NCBI GenBank assembly: GCA_013399695.1
Contig: VXAU01004947.1
Span: 952,464-1,016,463 of the forward strand
DNA length: 64,000 nt
Source of the DNA: Formicarius rufipectus
Taxonomy: Eukaryota > Chordata > Aves > Passeriformes > Formicariidae
Direction: 5' to 3'
Within the stretch, counting starts at the first letter, position 1; every line of letters starts with the position of its first letter. Under the pieces are notes generated by a model. That model was not told the origin of the DNA. It saw only the letters and a program-made list of their open reading frames with translations, and made no database searches. A program made the position numbers and the translations under genes. This document shows, one piece after another, positions 1 through 10,548 of this stretch.

Positions 1-2106
1 CTGGAAACTCTGCTTAAGGGTTGCCAGTGCCTTCCAGCAATCAGGGAACGGCAGGGCCCACAGCAGTCAGTGATCAGCACCATGGACAGCTTCAAACCAC
101 GCATGAGGAGACAACTTTTCTTCCAAGGAACTGGACAAAATCTAATCTAAAGGGGAAAGCCAGAACAATGTAAAGCAATGTACATGTGCAGAGCCATTAC
201 CAGCTGCTTCGTTCCCTTGACTCATGCTGTGTTATATCATTTGCTAATGAAGGCACAACCCTTGAAAGTTTCTCAGTAATGAAGACTTGCAGTTTAGGCA
301 CCTCTGGTTCTGTGAGTACCACATATTTGCCCGCATCCACAAGGCCACCAGCTTTCTGAGGTCTGGCAGGCAGGTGGGCTGACTGCTCTGGAGACTTTGA
401 GGAGGGTTATTATGAACAGACTATGTACATCTTGCTGGTTGAATGTGAACTCACTTCAGTATCATCAGCCCATCTCTGTTCCTGCCCGGCACAGCACTAA
501 GTGATCTTGCATATGGATCGAACTGCATGTAAGATGGTGTTTGTCTTTTTCCTATTTTATCACTGATTTTAAAGATGTACTGTTTCAATGAGGTCCTGAG
601 AAACAGTGAGACTGAGGAGATGAATATTGCCTTCAAAAGACTGTAAACAAGAAACCATCCTGATTTTTCAGAGATGTTAGGGACATGAATCTGTCATCTA
701 ATGCAAACAAAACTCCTCTTTCTGTACCCCATCAAAGGACCTTAGCAGCAAGGTCAGAAGCAGAGCATGGTTTATCTAGGAAAAAATTTGATCACCGTGA
801 ATTCACATAATATTTTTTTTTTGTTTTGTCTAAAATCTCTTAAAGTTTCCATTTGATGTACCTAGTGATTGACAGGCTTTCAGTTCAGATGAAACACTGT
901 TATGCTTGAATGCAGCATATTTCAATCTATTGTGTTTGAGCACAGTGGAGGCCTTGAATATAAGGAGGAAATGGTCCAAGACCCATCAGTAATTTTTAAT
1001 GCTTCAGCTTTCAAAATTGCAGTACTTTTCAGTATGGTTTCATGTATCTTGACCAATTATTTAAGGTTAGAACTAATTTTCAGAAGGCTATTTTAGTATT
1101 GTCTGGTATATATAGATGAAAAACTCACCTTTTATTTTCCTTTAGTAAAATGTCTATTTTTAAATCATTGTGGAATTTGTTTTAAGGCACTTAGCTAAAA
1201 GTCTTCAAATAGTTTATTTTCATGAAAATTTCATAGCAAAACCTACTCTGATGATAAAGCTTACAGAGACTTAACAAGCACCTTACATTGCAAGAAAATC
1301 TGTAATGCTCTGATTACTGAATCCTTTTATTTCTCTAGTGAAAAAGTTATCTGAACTCTTAAAAGAAAAAATAAGGGCATTAAGCCAAGTAACACCTCGA
1401 CAAGGATACAGTGTTGATTGTAGGGGTCTATTCTGGGTATTTTTAGAAGTCTTGGTGTTTGTATCTTTTTTAGGTAACAGCTGAGAAGATTGGGGTCTGC
1501 AAAATACCCTTCCTGAGATCTGATATTTGATCTCAGCAAACAGGAGATTGCTATTTTCATTCACAAATAGACACATAATTGTATTATCATAAAGGTCACA
1601 TTGCTGTTGGCTGTGTTGCAAATGTCTATGAGTGTCCTCCTGATCCAAAGGTGGTATCTAATGTAGAGAATTTTTGTATAACTGAAATAGCTCCCTCTGC
1701 TCATGTCTGCAGGATTAAAGAAGCAAAAATCCAACCATAACTATACTTTAACATCAGTAAAGCCACAATTGAAAGTATCTTAAAGTGTTTATATTGTTTT
1801 CAGGTCACAATAAAATAGAGAAAATGTAGAGTAAATGGCAAGGAAAAGTTCATGATCTCAACTACTGCTAATGTGAAATCACCAGCTGCAGCCCTTGAGC
1901 AAACATGACTTGGCCAGCACTGCCCTCAGGGACTGATCATACACTTCACTATGTGCTGAAACCTTTGTTGAAAGCCATGCACTCCCTCAGAAGGAGGTGC
2001 TGCCTCGGGTAGATTTGTTGCAGTGTAGGCAGTTTGTCATGCCTGGATTCTCTCTGTGTTGTGCAAGAGTGTTGCATTGGGTGGTGCTACACCAGTGGGC
2101 TCCTTG
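1..2106. other. Unique AT-rich noncoding sequence
   Basis: No gene or transposon is recognisable here. The open frames are short; the longest is 121 codons on the minus strand at 1283-1648. It shows no family motif, and a second minus-strand frame overlaps it, as expected by chance. Base composition is typical of vertebrate intergenic or intronic DNA. Confidence 0.6.
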
Positions 2107-2178
2107 TCCTCCCTCCCTCCCTCCCTCCCTTCCTCTTCATCATAATGAGCTGCCTGGCCTGAAAAAAAAAAAAAAAAA
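2107..2178. repeat. (CCCT)n tract followed by poly-A
   Basis: Positions 2109-2132 are a short CCCT tetranucleotide repeat, and 2162-2178 are a run of 17 A. Both are simple low-complexity sequence. The poly-A is not preceded by any retrotransposon body or processed gene copy that I can recognise. Confidence 0.85.
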
Positions 2179-2274
2179 TCTTACTGTATAAACAAGCATG
2201 AGTTAAAACACAGATGGAGAAAAGCTATTCTTGTTATTCCTTCCTACTTTATAGCAAGGCTCAGAGCCCCTGTG

Positions 2275-3063
2275 TGTTGTGGTTTGACCTCAGCAAGCAA
2301 CTAAGCACCATGCAGCCACTTGCTCATTCCCCTCCTCCACCCCAGTCAGGAGGAGAATTGGAAAGAAAGTAAAACTCATAGGTTGAAGTAAGAATAGTTT
2401 AATAATTGAAGCCAAATAAAATATTATATTAATAAATGGATAAAAGTAGTAATGAAAAGGAGAGAGAGCTAGAGGAATAAAACTCAAGAAAATGGACAAG
2501 TGCACAGAAATTGTCAGCAACACTGAATACATGGCAGCCAACAAAAGTCCTGTACAGGCAGCAACCATGATGGACTTTTGGCAGTACTTGATGGTCCTTC
2601 TTAGCACTTTTAACTGCACACAGCACAGGTCTTTCTTTTGTCAGGGATTTCAGGATTTGCAGCAGCAGCACTGATCGCACTCCCTGCACACCTGCAATGC
2701 ACTTCATGTCTCTGCAATAAACAAAAAAAAATGCATAATAACCTCCAGGATGTCATACTGGTTTCCAACTTCTCCCTTTCCAAATCCCCCCTGGTTTTGC
2801 CACAGGCGGGTGTGCTGCAGGTATTTGGAAACCCCTATCCTCAGCCAGGGAGTCCTCGATTCAGCCTTGTCCTCCAGGACTTGGTTTCACTTCCCTTAGG
2901 GAAAAGTCCTGCAATGGACCTAAAGCACAAGTTTTCCCCAGTGGGAGGCAAGCAGCTCTCTTGCAGCTCCCTATGTGGCACCACAGGCATCTCTCATGGA
3001 CTCTTACTCTCTGCAGCTGAGCTTCAGAAATCACTCCCACACAGACCTGCTAGGTCATCTTAG
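2275..3063 (-). mobile_element. ERV LTR-like element, minus strand
   Basis: Read on the minus strand, the left part (2275 to about 2480) is the 3' end of an avian endogenous retrovirus LTR. The terminus at 2275 reads TGTTGTGGTTTGAC, followed by AGCAACTAAGCACCATGCAG, and a TTTAAT at 2398-2403 is the complement of an ATTAAA poly-A signal. The same terminal segment recurs at 46,9xx-47,008 (opposite strand) and at 63,704, so the family assignment rests on three copies inside this window. From about 2490 rightwards the block no longer matches the other two closely and is richer in GC. It may be a different LTR subfamily or adjoining ERV sequence. The right boundary is uncertain: at least about 3063, perhaps near 3255. 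No gag, pol or env reading frame is visible, and the 141-codon frame at 2638-3063 is not recognisable. Confidence 0.6.
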
Positions 3064-3255
3064 TGCTGCTTTTTGATGACTAAAATCAGAAACACACCGA
3101 CACCTCTGTCACAGTGGCGGGGCTACACTCTCGGGTGGAGATGTGTCTGCGCTGCACCAAGCAGGTCCTGTCCTTGCTGATCTGCTCAGGTGGCTAGCAA
3201 TACTCCTGGCAATGTGCCAACAGTTCTGCTATATAACTTCTTCTGTGGCTACTAG

Positions 3256-4609
3256 TAGGTAGATATATTTCTATTATACAACACAGATATCTCTGACTCC
3301 TTCAAGAATGGAAATTAGTTTATTTTCAGACCTTATTTTCAGCAGAGAATTATAATTTGCAAGTGACTACAGGGTCACTTTCTCCATATGACTTAATTTA
3401 GGCAATTATCCTCCAGACTGTATCCAACAATTGTTTAATAAAAATACTCTTTTTATTGAAAAGGCTTTGGTCTGTGATTTTTTTTATTTCAGTCCAAAGA
3501 TCTGATACCCTTGTTTGGGTTCTGCTGCTGCCCTCATGGTAGTGGTCAGTACCCTGGCTGACCTTTTCCCTCACTGCCTGATGAGGGACAAAGCATCCCA
3601 CTTTAATTTTTCCTTCTCCTCATGGAGGTTGTTTCCTGGGCATCTAGGAGAGATGGACATTAGAAGCCTGAGGTGGTACAGTGCTGCTTGAGGAAAATGA
3701 CTCCTCACCCCATGTGATGGAGTGGGGATAAAACCAGGAACTTTCACAGCTGGTGACCAGTAATAGAGCAGTAGGCTCATGCAAGCAATGCTGCCTCCAG
3801 TTTCAAACAAATAAGACCAATTTGAGCATGCTTATATGCAGCCAGATGCCTTATTTTTTCCTCTGAATTGTCTACAAGACCTTTCTTTGTGTTGTGGTAT
3901 GCTAAAGGTGGGCTCTGTCATATTGCAGCAAGTCAGATGCTCCTGTGTGCCTCACTGGCCTGGCTGGTTAGCACAGGTGACACAACTCAGAGCCAGCACA
4001 GCACAAAGAAATACAGCTGCTCGAAGCCTGTCCAGGTTTCCACAGGCACAGGGGCAGGTCTCTCCCCAGGCCTACAACACGTCTCAGAGAGTGGTCTCCA
4101 GTGGTTCTGCTCCTGCCAGAAATGACCAATCTTTTCATTTGAAAGACTGAAATCTTATCACAACCAAGATTTCCCAGAGCTCAGTGGGTGCCATAAATCC
4201 TCGCTTGCTTTACTTAGGCAGGTGGTAACATTGCTTTTACACCTTCAGTACTATGAGGAAAGCAAGCAAAAGGCTCTAAGCAACCTGGTTTGGTTGAAGA
4301 CATACAGTTGAAAGGGGTTGGAACTATGTCAGGGCTAATTTTATTTTGGCTATTAAAGGGTTACACAGAGAGGCTGCAGGTGGAGAAAGGGAGTCTAGCT
4401 TGAGTAGCTGCAGCTGAACATGATAACAGAATGTTGTGATTAGAAAGGCATGAGAGAAGGTGTGGTTTTCCCTTAAAGAAAGCATCCGATAAATGCTTAG
4501 GTTGCAGAATATGTATTAGCTCATTATATGCCATATAAGAATGTAATGTGTCAATCAATAAACCAATACTTGATTACCACTCATATTGAGAGTCCCTGCA
4601 CCCCGACAG
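3256..4609. other. Unique noncoding sequence
   Basis: No supported gene. The first part may still belong to the preceding LTR-derived block. Overlapping plus-strand frames of 104 and 85 codons at 3836-4150 are unrelated to any family I know and are probably chance. Confidence 0.5.
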
Positions 4610-4666
4610 AACTATGTGACTTTTAAAGGTCCTTCCAACCCAAACTGTTCTATAATTCTGTGATTC
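4610..4666 (+). mobile_element. CR1 3' end, truncated
   Basis: A very short remnant of the CR1 non-LTR retrotransposon 3' UTR. It has the typical words TTTTAAAGGTCCTTCCAACC, then CAAACTGTTCTATAATTCTG and TGATTC at the right edge. CR1 copies are nearly always 5'-truncated, so a fragment of about 60 bp is ordinary. The degraded terminal repeat suggests an old insertion. It has no coding capacity. Confidence 0.8.
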
Positions 4667-4719
4667 AACTTCATATGAGCAAAAAATATGAGCGATTTCA
4701 AATCTTTCTCTTTTTATTT

Positions 4720-5045
4720 CTGGCCTTCAGATTATATGGGAATTTGTGCCCTATATTTCAGATAAAGTGTTGAATTTCTGCCTCTACTTTCACAATATTC
4801 CAGTCTGATAAAGCATCTCTTGGCATGCTGAAGCAATTATATATTTATCAGCCAAATTTGTTTCCAGTTGAGAGAAAAATAGATTTTGCTCGGAAGCTTC
4901 ACAGTATTTTAAATGGCAGGGTGATTCCCCAGAATATACAGATGAGCAATTACCACCTTTAAATCATGCACTGTATGTTACTGCTCTCATGAATAATGTA
5001 TATGTCAGCCAGCATTATAAAATAAAATAGTGGTACATCACAACC
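4720..5045. other. Possible conserved noncoding element
   Basis: An AT-rich, non-repetitive stretch with clustered homeodomain-like words, for example GCAATTACCACC at 4946-4957 and TTTATCAGCC near 4845. It has no open frame and no transposon signature. The look resembles vertebrate conserved noncoding elements, but there is no alignment behind this. It could equally be neutral sequence. Confidence 0.22.
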
Positions 5046-5760
5046 TAGCACAGGTGACATAAAGAAACTGGGATCCTTGGGAAAAGGGGAAAAGCATAAC
5101 AATCCTCATTTGGATACCCATCACCAGGCAACATTGCCCATAGCAAGGGGAGATTCTCACCATCTAACACAAGTGAAGAGGTGTGAATTAGTGCTAGTAA
5201 CTGGACACTGCCTTTTATAGTTGCTTATGAGAAATAGGCAATTTCAGAGTGCAATTTGTATGGTCAGTTTATTGTTTTCTTTACAATAACATAGTGTAAT
5301 GAATCCCGTCTACTCATTCCGGAAATGTGCTTCTGTCAGCTGCAGCAGCAGAAGGCTCTGAGGAAAGGGCTTACCCTTCTTTTCCAGACCATTTTTTTCC
5401 CTAAATTGTTTACTATCCTTTCTTTTCTCACAGACTTCAGGGAAATATGTTAGAAAGTGGCTCAGGATTTGATCCTTTCCAATGAAGAACAAGAGAGTTC
5501 TGCACTGTAGGTACCGTGCAGGCAGAGCTGTCAGTCACACAGGCTGTTTATCAACCCTTTGTCCTATACTTCAAACCTTTACTATTTCCCACTGCCTGTT
5601 TTGAGACAAACCAAAAAATATAATTGCCTGAGGAGATAAATGGCTTTCCAGTGGGTAAATATACAGTTGACAAAACCCGAGTCTTTTGTTGATCCATCAC
5701 TACTGATGCCTATGAGTGTAGGTCAGGTCTTCAACTGCTGTGAATGGACTTGGAAACACA
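5046..5760. other. Unique noncoding sequence
   Basis: Nothing recognisable. Only one short minus-strand frame (60 codons at 5310-5492) is present, with no motif. Confidence 0.55.
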
Positions 5761-5864
5761 GATGTCCCCACTTTGTTATTTGCATGGATATTCCCATGTC
5801 ATGATCTGCATGGATGTCCCCATGTTGTGACCTGCACAGATGTGCCCATATCATGATCTGACCG
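5761..5864. repeat. Minisatellite, 4 x 26 bp
   Basis: Four imperfect tandem copies of a 26 bp unit start at 5761, 5787, 5813 and 5839. Each begins GATGTCCCC, GATATTCCC or GATGTGCCC, continues around ATG-TGATCTGCA and ends near CATG, CACA or ACCG. The period is exactly 26 bp across all copies, with roughly 70-85 percent identity by eye. Since 26 is not a multiple of three, the array does not encode a regular peptide repeat, although a minus-strand frame (5723-5980) runs through it. Confidence 0.85.
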
Positions 5865-7090
5865 CAGTTCATTTGTCCAGCAAGAGTGGGGTACCAAGTC
5901 CCATACATCAGAATGATTTGCAACTGAGGGCTTTCATTCTTTTCATTCATGTGAAATTCAAATTCCTTCAAGCAAACCACTAACTTTGCCTTGTGGATGG
6001 AAAAGGAACAAATGGTTTTCTAGAGAACAATATTTACTGACATTTATATCATTCAACAAGCTATCATTTTCCAATGCAGTTACAGTAATGAGGATAGGAA
6101 AAACGCCTTTTTCTTGGTAGAGGGTCAGAGGACCCTACCAAGGAAAACACTGTCATAAAGAAAGCATTTTACAACCAAGTATCTAATTATGGCAAAATGG
6201 AAATAAAAGTGTAAAAATGACAGAATAATTAGAACTGTAATAATTACAGGTTTTAGTGGAAATTCTGAAATGTGAAAATTTATGAAAAACTCAGTTTGTA
6301 AAAGTTTTGCATAGTACTAAAGTTCAGATCAGATTAAAAAAATAACCTCTTTCATCAAAACAATAGGCCATTTTTGAACAGAAGGGAAAGTATAGGTAAC
6401 ACGAAAGGTCAGGATTTTGTTACAGCCTTAAAGAAGTACTGGCACAAATCCACAGGTACAAATCCTGTCCTTTTGAGAGCAAAGCAAAAGGGGCACCAAA
6501 GAGGAGAGAAAGGGTTTGGATACCCAAATAGCACAGAAATTTCATTATCCCTGTGTGCCAAAGAACAGATTTGTAAGGGTAGCTGACTGCATTTATCAGC
6601 CTTACCTGCTGACTCTCTGAAAACTCCAAGCTACTCGTCGTTCTAATAAAGCATACAAAGTAGTATACATGAGCTTTCCGAAAACTGAAGCCTTTGTCAA
6701 ACTTTCATGTTCTTCTGCCTTCCTACTGCTCTTTCTTTGTTTCATTCACTTAAATTTCCACACCACTCTTCTCCAGACAGCTTCTCCAAGGACTGCAGAT
6801 TGGGTGCTTGAGACAGTGTACAATGTGAGGCACATTCAGTAAATTCAATATGCAAAAGCCATCCAATCTCAGGTGCTTCACAGAAGTGATGCAAGCACAA
6901 AGGTGGAGGTGTAGTATTAGAGACCCCTTTTGGAAAACAAATTAAAAATCAAGATACAAAAAAGTCCCTCAGGTCATGTTTTAAATTATTGTCACAACTG
7001 AGCAGCAAAAAAGTCAAAATCAGTCAATATTAGTTAAACACGGCAAAAGCATCAATATCAGTCAAAAGTCGAGGTTTTCAATTGATGGAT
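5865..7090. other. Unique AT-rich noncoding sequence
   Basis: No gene or mobile element recognised. The two opposite-strand frames at 6374-6629 (70 and 69 codons) overlap each other and carry no motif. Confidence 0.55.
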
Positions 7091-7170
7091 TGTGCGTGTT
7101 TGTTTCTTTGGTTTGGTTTTTTGTTGTTGTTGTTGTTTGTTTTGTTTGTTTGTTTTGGTTTGTTTTGTTT
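7091..7170. repeat. GT-rich (GTTT/GTT)n low-complexity tract
   Basis: About 80 bases made almost wholly of T and G in GTTT, GTT and GGTTT units. The complementary strand is A/C-rich, like the tract at 35,333-35,430. Simple-sequence DNA. Confidence 0.9.
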
Positions 7171-10100
7171 AAGGTGACTGTTCCATTTTTATATTGTTTA
7201 CTGAGTTAAAGCAGTGTCATTTGCTGCATCTCCCTTTTCTGAACACAGTCCACACGTGGGTGACAGGAGCGCAACCTGTTCTAGGCTTGACCAGTAGACA
7301 CTATTGATATATAACTACACTGCTGCCATTAGCAAAGCTGTCCCACATTATTTATTCAGCCCATACCATGGACTGATGCCATTTTGAGAGTGAAGGTGCT
7401 GCCGCAGGATACGTCAGTGCAGCTCTGCCTGTGTTTGTCTTCTCAAACGACTCCTGACAAGTCTAAATTTAGAGCACTGCCTTATCAACTAGACACATAA
7501 AATCTGGGATCAGTTTAATTAACACTCACATAACATTGCTGCAGAGAGTGCCCTGAACGTGGAAGTGATGGGAATCACGCACAGACAGCAAACACATAGA
7601 TGTAAGAGGGAGCACAGACTTGCCTTTTCCTGAGGTTGCCACAGCAGTACTTGCAGGCCCTGTGTTTTATACAACCATATTCCCACGCTGGGTGCTGCCC
7701 TTGAGGCTGGCAATATTGAGGTGGAGGTGACAAACTCTCTATCCTCCTCCTCAGTGGCTGCAGGGAGGTACTTGGTACAGCTACAACCAGTGGGGTCTCT
7801 GTAGACACCACAATATGGGACCAGTCCTAACAACAGAGGTGGCACCACAGTGGCTGTGAGACAAGAGGTAAGTTGAGGAAGAACCCAAATTTGAAAGAAG
7901 TTTTGTATGTCTCCATAAGGACAAGTTTGGCATGTAGAGATAGCATGTAGTGCCATGGGCAGAGTCATCCTCCTGCCTCAAGCGCTGCTGACATCAGCCA
8001 GCCTGCACTTGTTCTCAGAGCTGCAGCATCCTACAGAGTGGACTGATCAATGGATGTGGGCAGGGGCAGGGACAGTGCTTTGTCAGGGCCAGGTCAATTT
8101 CTGCTCTTCTGATGAAGGAACACAGGCTCATCCCAAGGCATCATGTGTGTTTGGAGCAGTGTCATTAGGTTAGAGTGTCACGCCGGCTGGGCACATGGAG
8201 AAGGGTGAGAGGGATCACCCTGGTGCCATTTTACCCCCTGCAGCCGATATCTCCTGCAGTGTTGTCTGCAACAGTGACTGTATCTGCATGTTTGCTGTCA
8301 GGATTTGTGACAGCTGAAGTAATCTTGAAATTCTGAATTGCTAGAGAGAAAGTATTCGGCTATTTCCATGTAGAAAGGATTCTATGCTAATAGCACAGCA
8401 GTAGGCATATAGTACATGAGTAAGATGATTTTCACTGTTTCATGTGTTCAGCCCAATCTTAAAACCACAATCAACAAAACAGAAAGACATGCAGGGAAAA
8501 ATGGATTTAAAATTTAATTCAGAGGGAGCACTACACCAGGATTAGTGATTAAATTCAATGCAAGAATTACTGTAGGCGTGAATAATTCAGTCGACTTTGT
8601 ACTTCAACTCAGAAAGCAAAAAAGATTTCTGACACTTGTACTCTAATAAACTGCAATGGGATGTTCTTCAATTTTGCACTCTAAGTATCTACTACAAGGA
8701 TTTCTTATGAGTCTGGGGACCAAATGAAGAGCAGGAACTGAGATTTTCAGGTTTTCAGGACAGCTCAGTGGTCACCAGTATCATGGACATCATTTTCAGC
8801 AGTGACTTTTGAAGTTGCAGTAAATAGCCCACAGAGAGATTTGGAATCCACAGCAGTGGTGTTTTCAATTAGCGCAGTGAAGACTATCTGGGAGAGACAT
8901 TATGGTCTGGCAGCAGTTCACAGACTCAACTACTTTAGAAACCACTGATGTAATTTGTGGCATAAGCTGTTTTTCTGAAGCCTCAAAACCTTACAGAAAA
9001 TAAGTAGCATTTTATTTTATGGATACACCTTACAAATCTTTCCACCAAGCACATGTATTTGGGTTATACAAGATATGCAGTAATAGCCTTAAAGGAGTCA
9101 TCACTCACACATCAAGTGACTTTTGACACTGTAAGCAAAGTTTTTATGCCAAAAATAGGAAGTCTAAGTAAGTAAATATTCATCATATCACATATACATT
9201 GATCTTTTACCTATGATATTTACTGGTAGCTTCTGAGAGAGTACCAGCTTAGCTATTATATACAGTAGAGTAAGCACATGTCAAGAGGGATGGAAAGTTT
9301 TCCTCCAGTTTAAGTAATTCATTTCCCCTGTGCTCAGAAAATTCAGTCTTTGGACAGTTGTTTTGGTTGGTCTACCATTAGTCCCAAATGTGACCATAGG
9401 TCAGCACTAGGGTTTTAATCCATACTGCCAGACTCCTTGCAATTTTGGATCTAGAAGTCTTCTATCTGCCTATGATACACAAATAGAGGGAAAGATTTTT
9501 TTAATACCAATTACAAAGGAAAATATCATTGTTTAACAGCAGCCTGAAAATCCTTTGCAAATGCCAAAAGATCTCACAAGATCAGGGAAATGTTTATGTT
9601 CAGAATTTTATAGAGAACAAAATAAAAAGAGACTCTTAAGGGAAATGTTGCTGATCTACGTGAAGCTGTCACAGTTTTACTAAATGCAGTATTTTCTCGC
9701 TTTCCATTTGCTTATTGATTGAGTTTTTAAAAGTTGTGAAAGCAGAAGCTGTAGGAGAATTAAAAACGTTTTCCTTTTAAAATTAAAGGAATTAGCCATT
9801 AATATCTAGCTCTGGTGAAGAACTTCACAGGCACAGCCTAAAATTTCATTGCTTGGTTCCCAAAGGAGGCTTAAATTCCTCTTTTTATTTCTTTGGCTCT
9901 CTGGCTCAAGTAAGTACAAGGCTGCTGTCTTCTTATGAAAAATGTTTAATGGAGAATAGCAGTAATGTTCTGGCACCTTACCTGGGAAGTGAGATTGGCT
10001 TTAGCAGACGTGGTTCAAACACCCGTTTCCACCCATCATTAAAATGTCCTCAACAGAAGAGTCTGGGTGAACATAGGATGTCCTGAAGAAGGGCTGTGGG

Positions 10101-10295
10101 AGTCATGAACATATGGTCAAGAGTAGGTGGTGGAGAAACCAGGAATTTTCATCAACTTCATTTTATCCTGTCCTTGAATATAAAAAAAGAAATGGTTCAT
10201 GATATGAAACTCCACAGTTCAGGGTTCCCAAAACTAAGTACAACTTGTCAGTAACCTGGTTATCAGTCTTTCTCCTATTTTGTGAATTCCATTTA
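7171..10295. other. Unique noncoding sequence with one long minus-strand frame
   Basis: No supported gene. Minus strand 7519-7968 holds the longest open frame of the window (149 codons, rich in Cys, Leu and Thr). It has no domain, signal peptide pattern or family resemblance, and shorter frames overlap it on the same strand in other phases. About one or two frames of this length are expected by chance in 64 kb at this composition. The rest (8.2-10.3 kb) is AT-rich and featureless to me. Confidence 0.5.
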
Positions 10296-10371
10296 GACAG
10301 TGCTAGGTTAATAGCTGGAATTGGTGATTGTAAAGGTTTCTTCCAACCTTGATGATTCTATGATTCTATTC
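10296..10371 (+). mobile_element. CR1 3' end, truncated
   Basis: A 3'-terminal CR1 fragment. It shows the order GACAGTGCTAGGTTAATAG, then GTAAAGGTTTCTTCCAACC, then the terminal repeat GATTCTATGATTCTATT. This is the classic bird CR1 end with two octamer units intact, so it is younger or better preserved than the copy at 4610. It has no coding capacity. Confidence 0.9.
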
Positions 10372-10513
10372 TTACATCCAGTGTCACACTTTAAGGTAGA
10401 GCAGTGACTTTCTGTCTGAAGAATTACTTACAGGCATAAACCTGTGGAAATACTCCAATGTTTGTGCAATGCAGGATTTTGTGCATACAAGGCAATGTGT
10501 TCCTACAAACATG

Positions 10514-10548
10514 CTATTTATATTTATATATATATTTATTTATATAAT
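10514..10548. repeat. AT-rich (TATATT)n tract
   Basis: A short run of alternating TATATT and TATTTA units. Simple-sequence DNA that puts runs of Ile and Tyr into the spurious frames crossing it. Confidence 0.8.

Noticed and set aside
2638..3063. 141-codon plus-strand frame
   Set aside because: Within the ERV-derived block and antisense to the LTR; no resemblance to gag, pol or env.
7519..7968. Longest open frame of the window, 149 codons, minus strand
   Set aside because: No domain or family resemblance, overlapping frames in other phases, and about one or two frames of this size are expected by chance at this length and composition.
9980..10030. TGGTTCAAAC word that resembles a tRNA T-loop
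   Set aside because: No matching acceptor, D-arm or anticodon stem around it.
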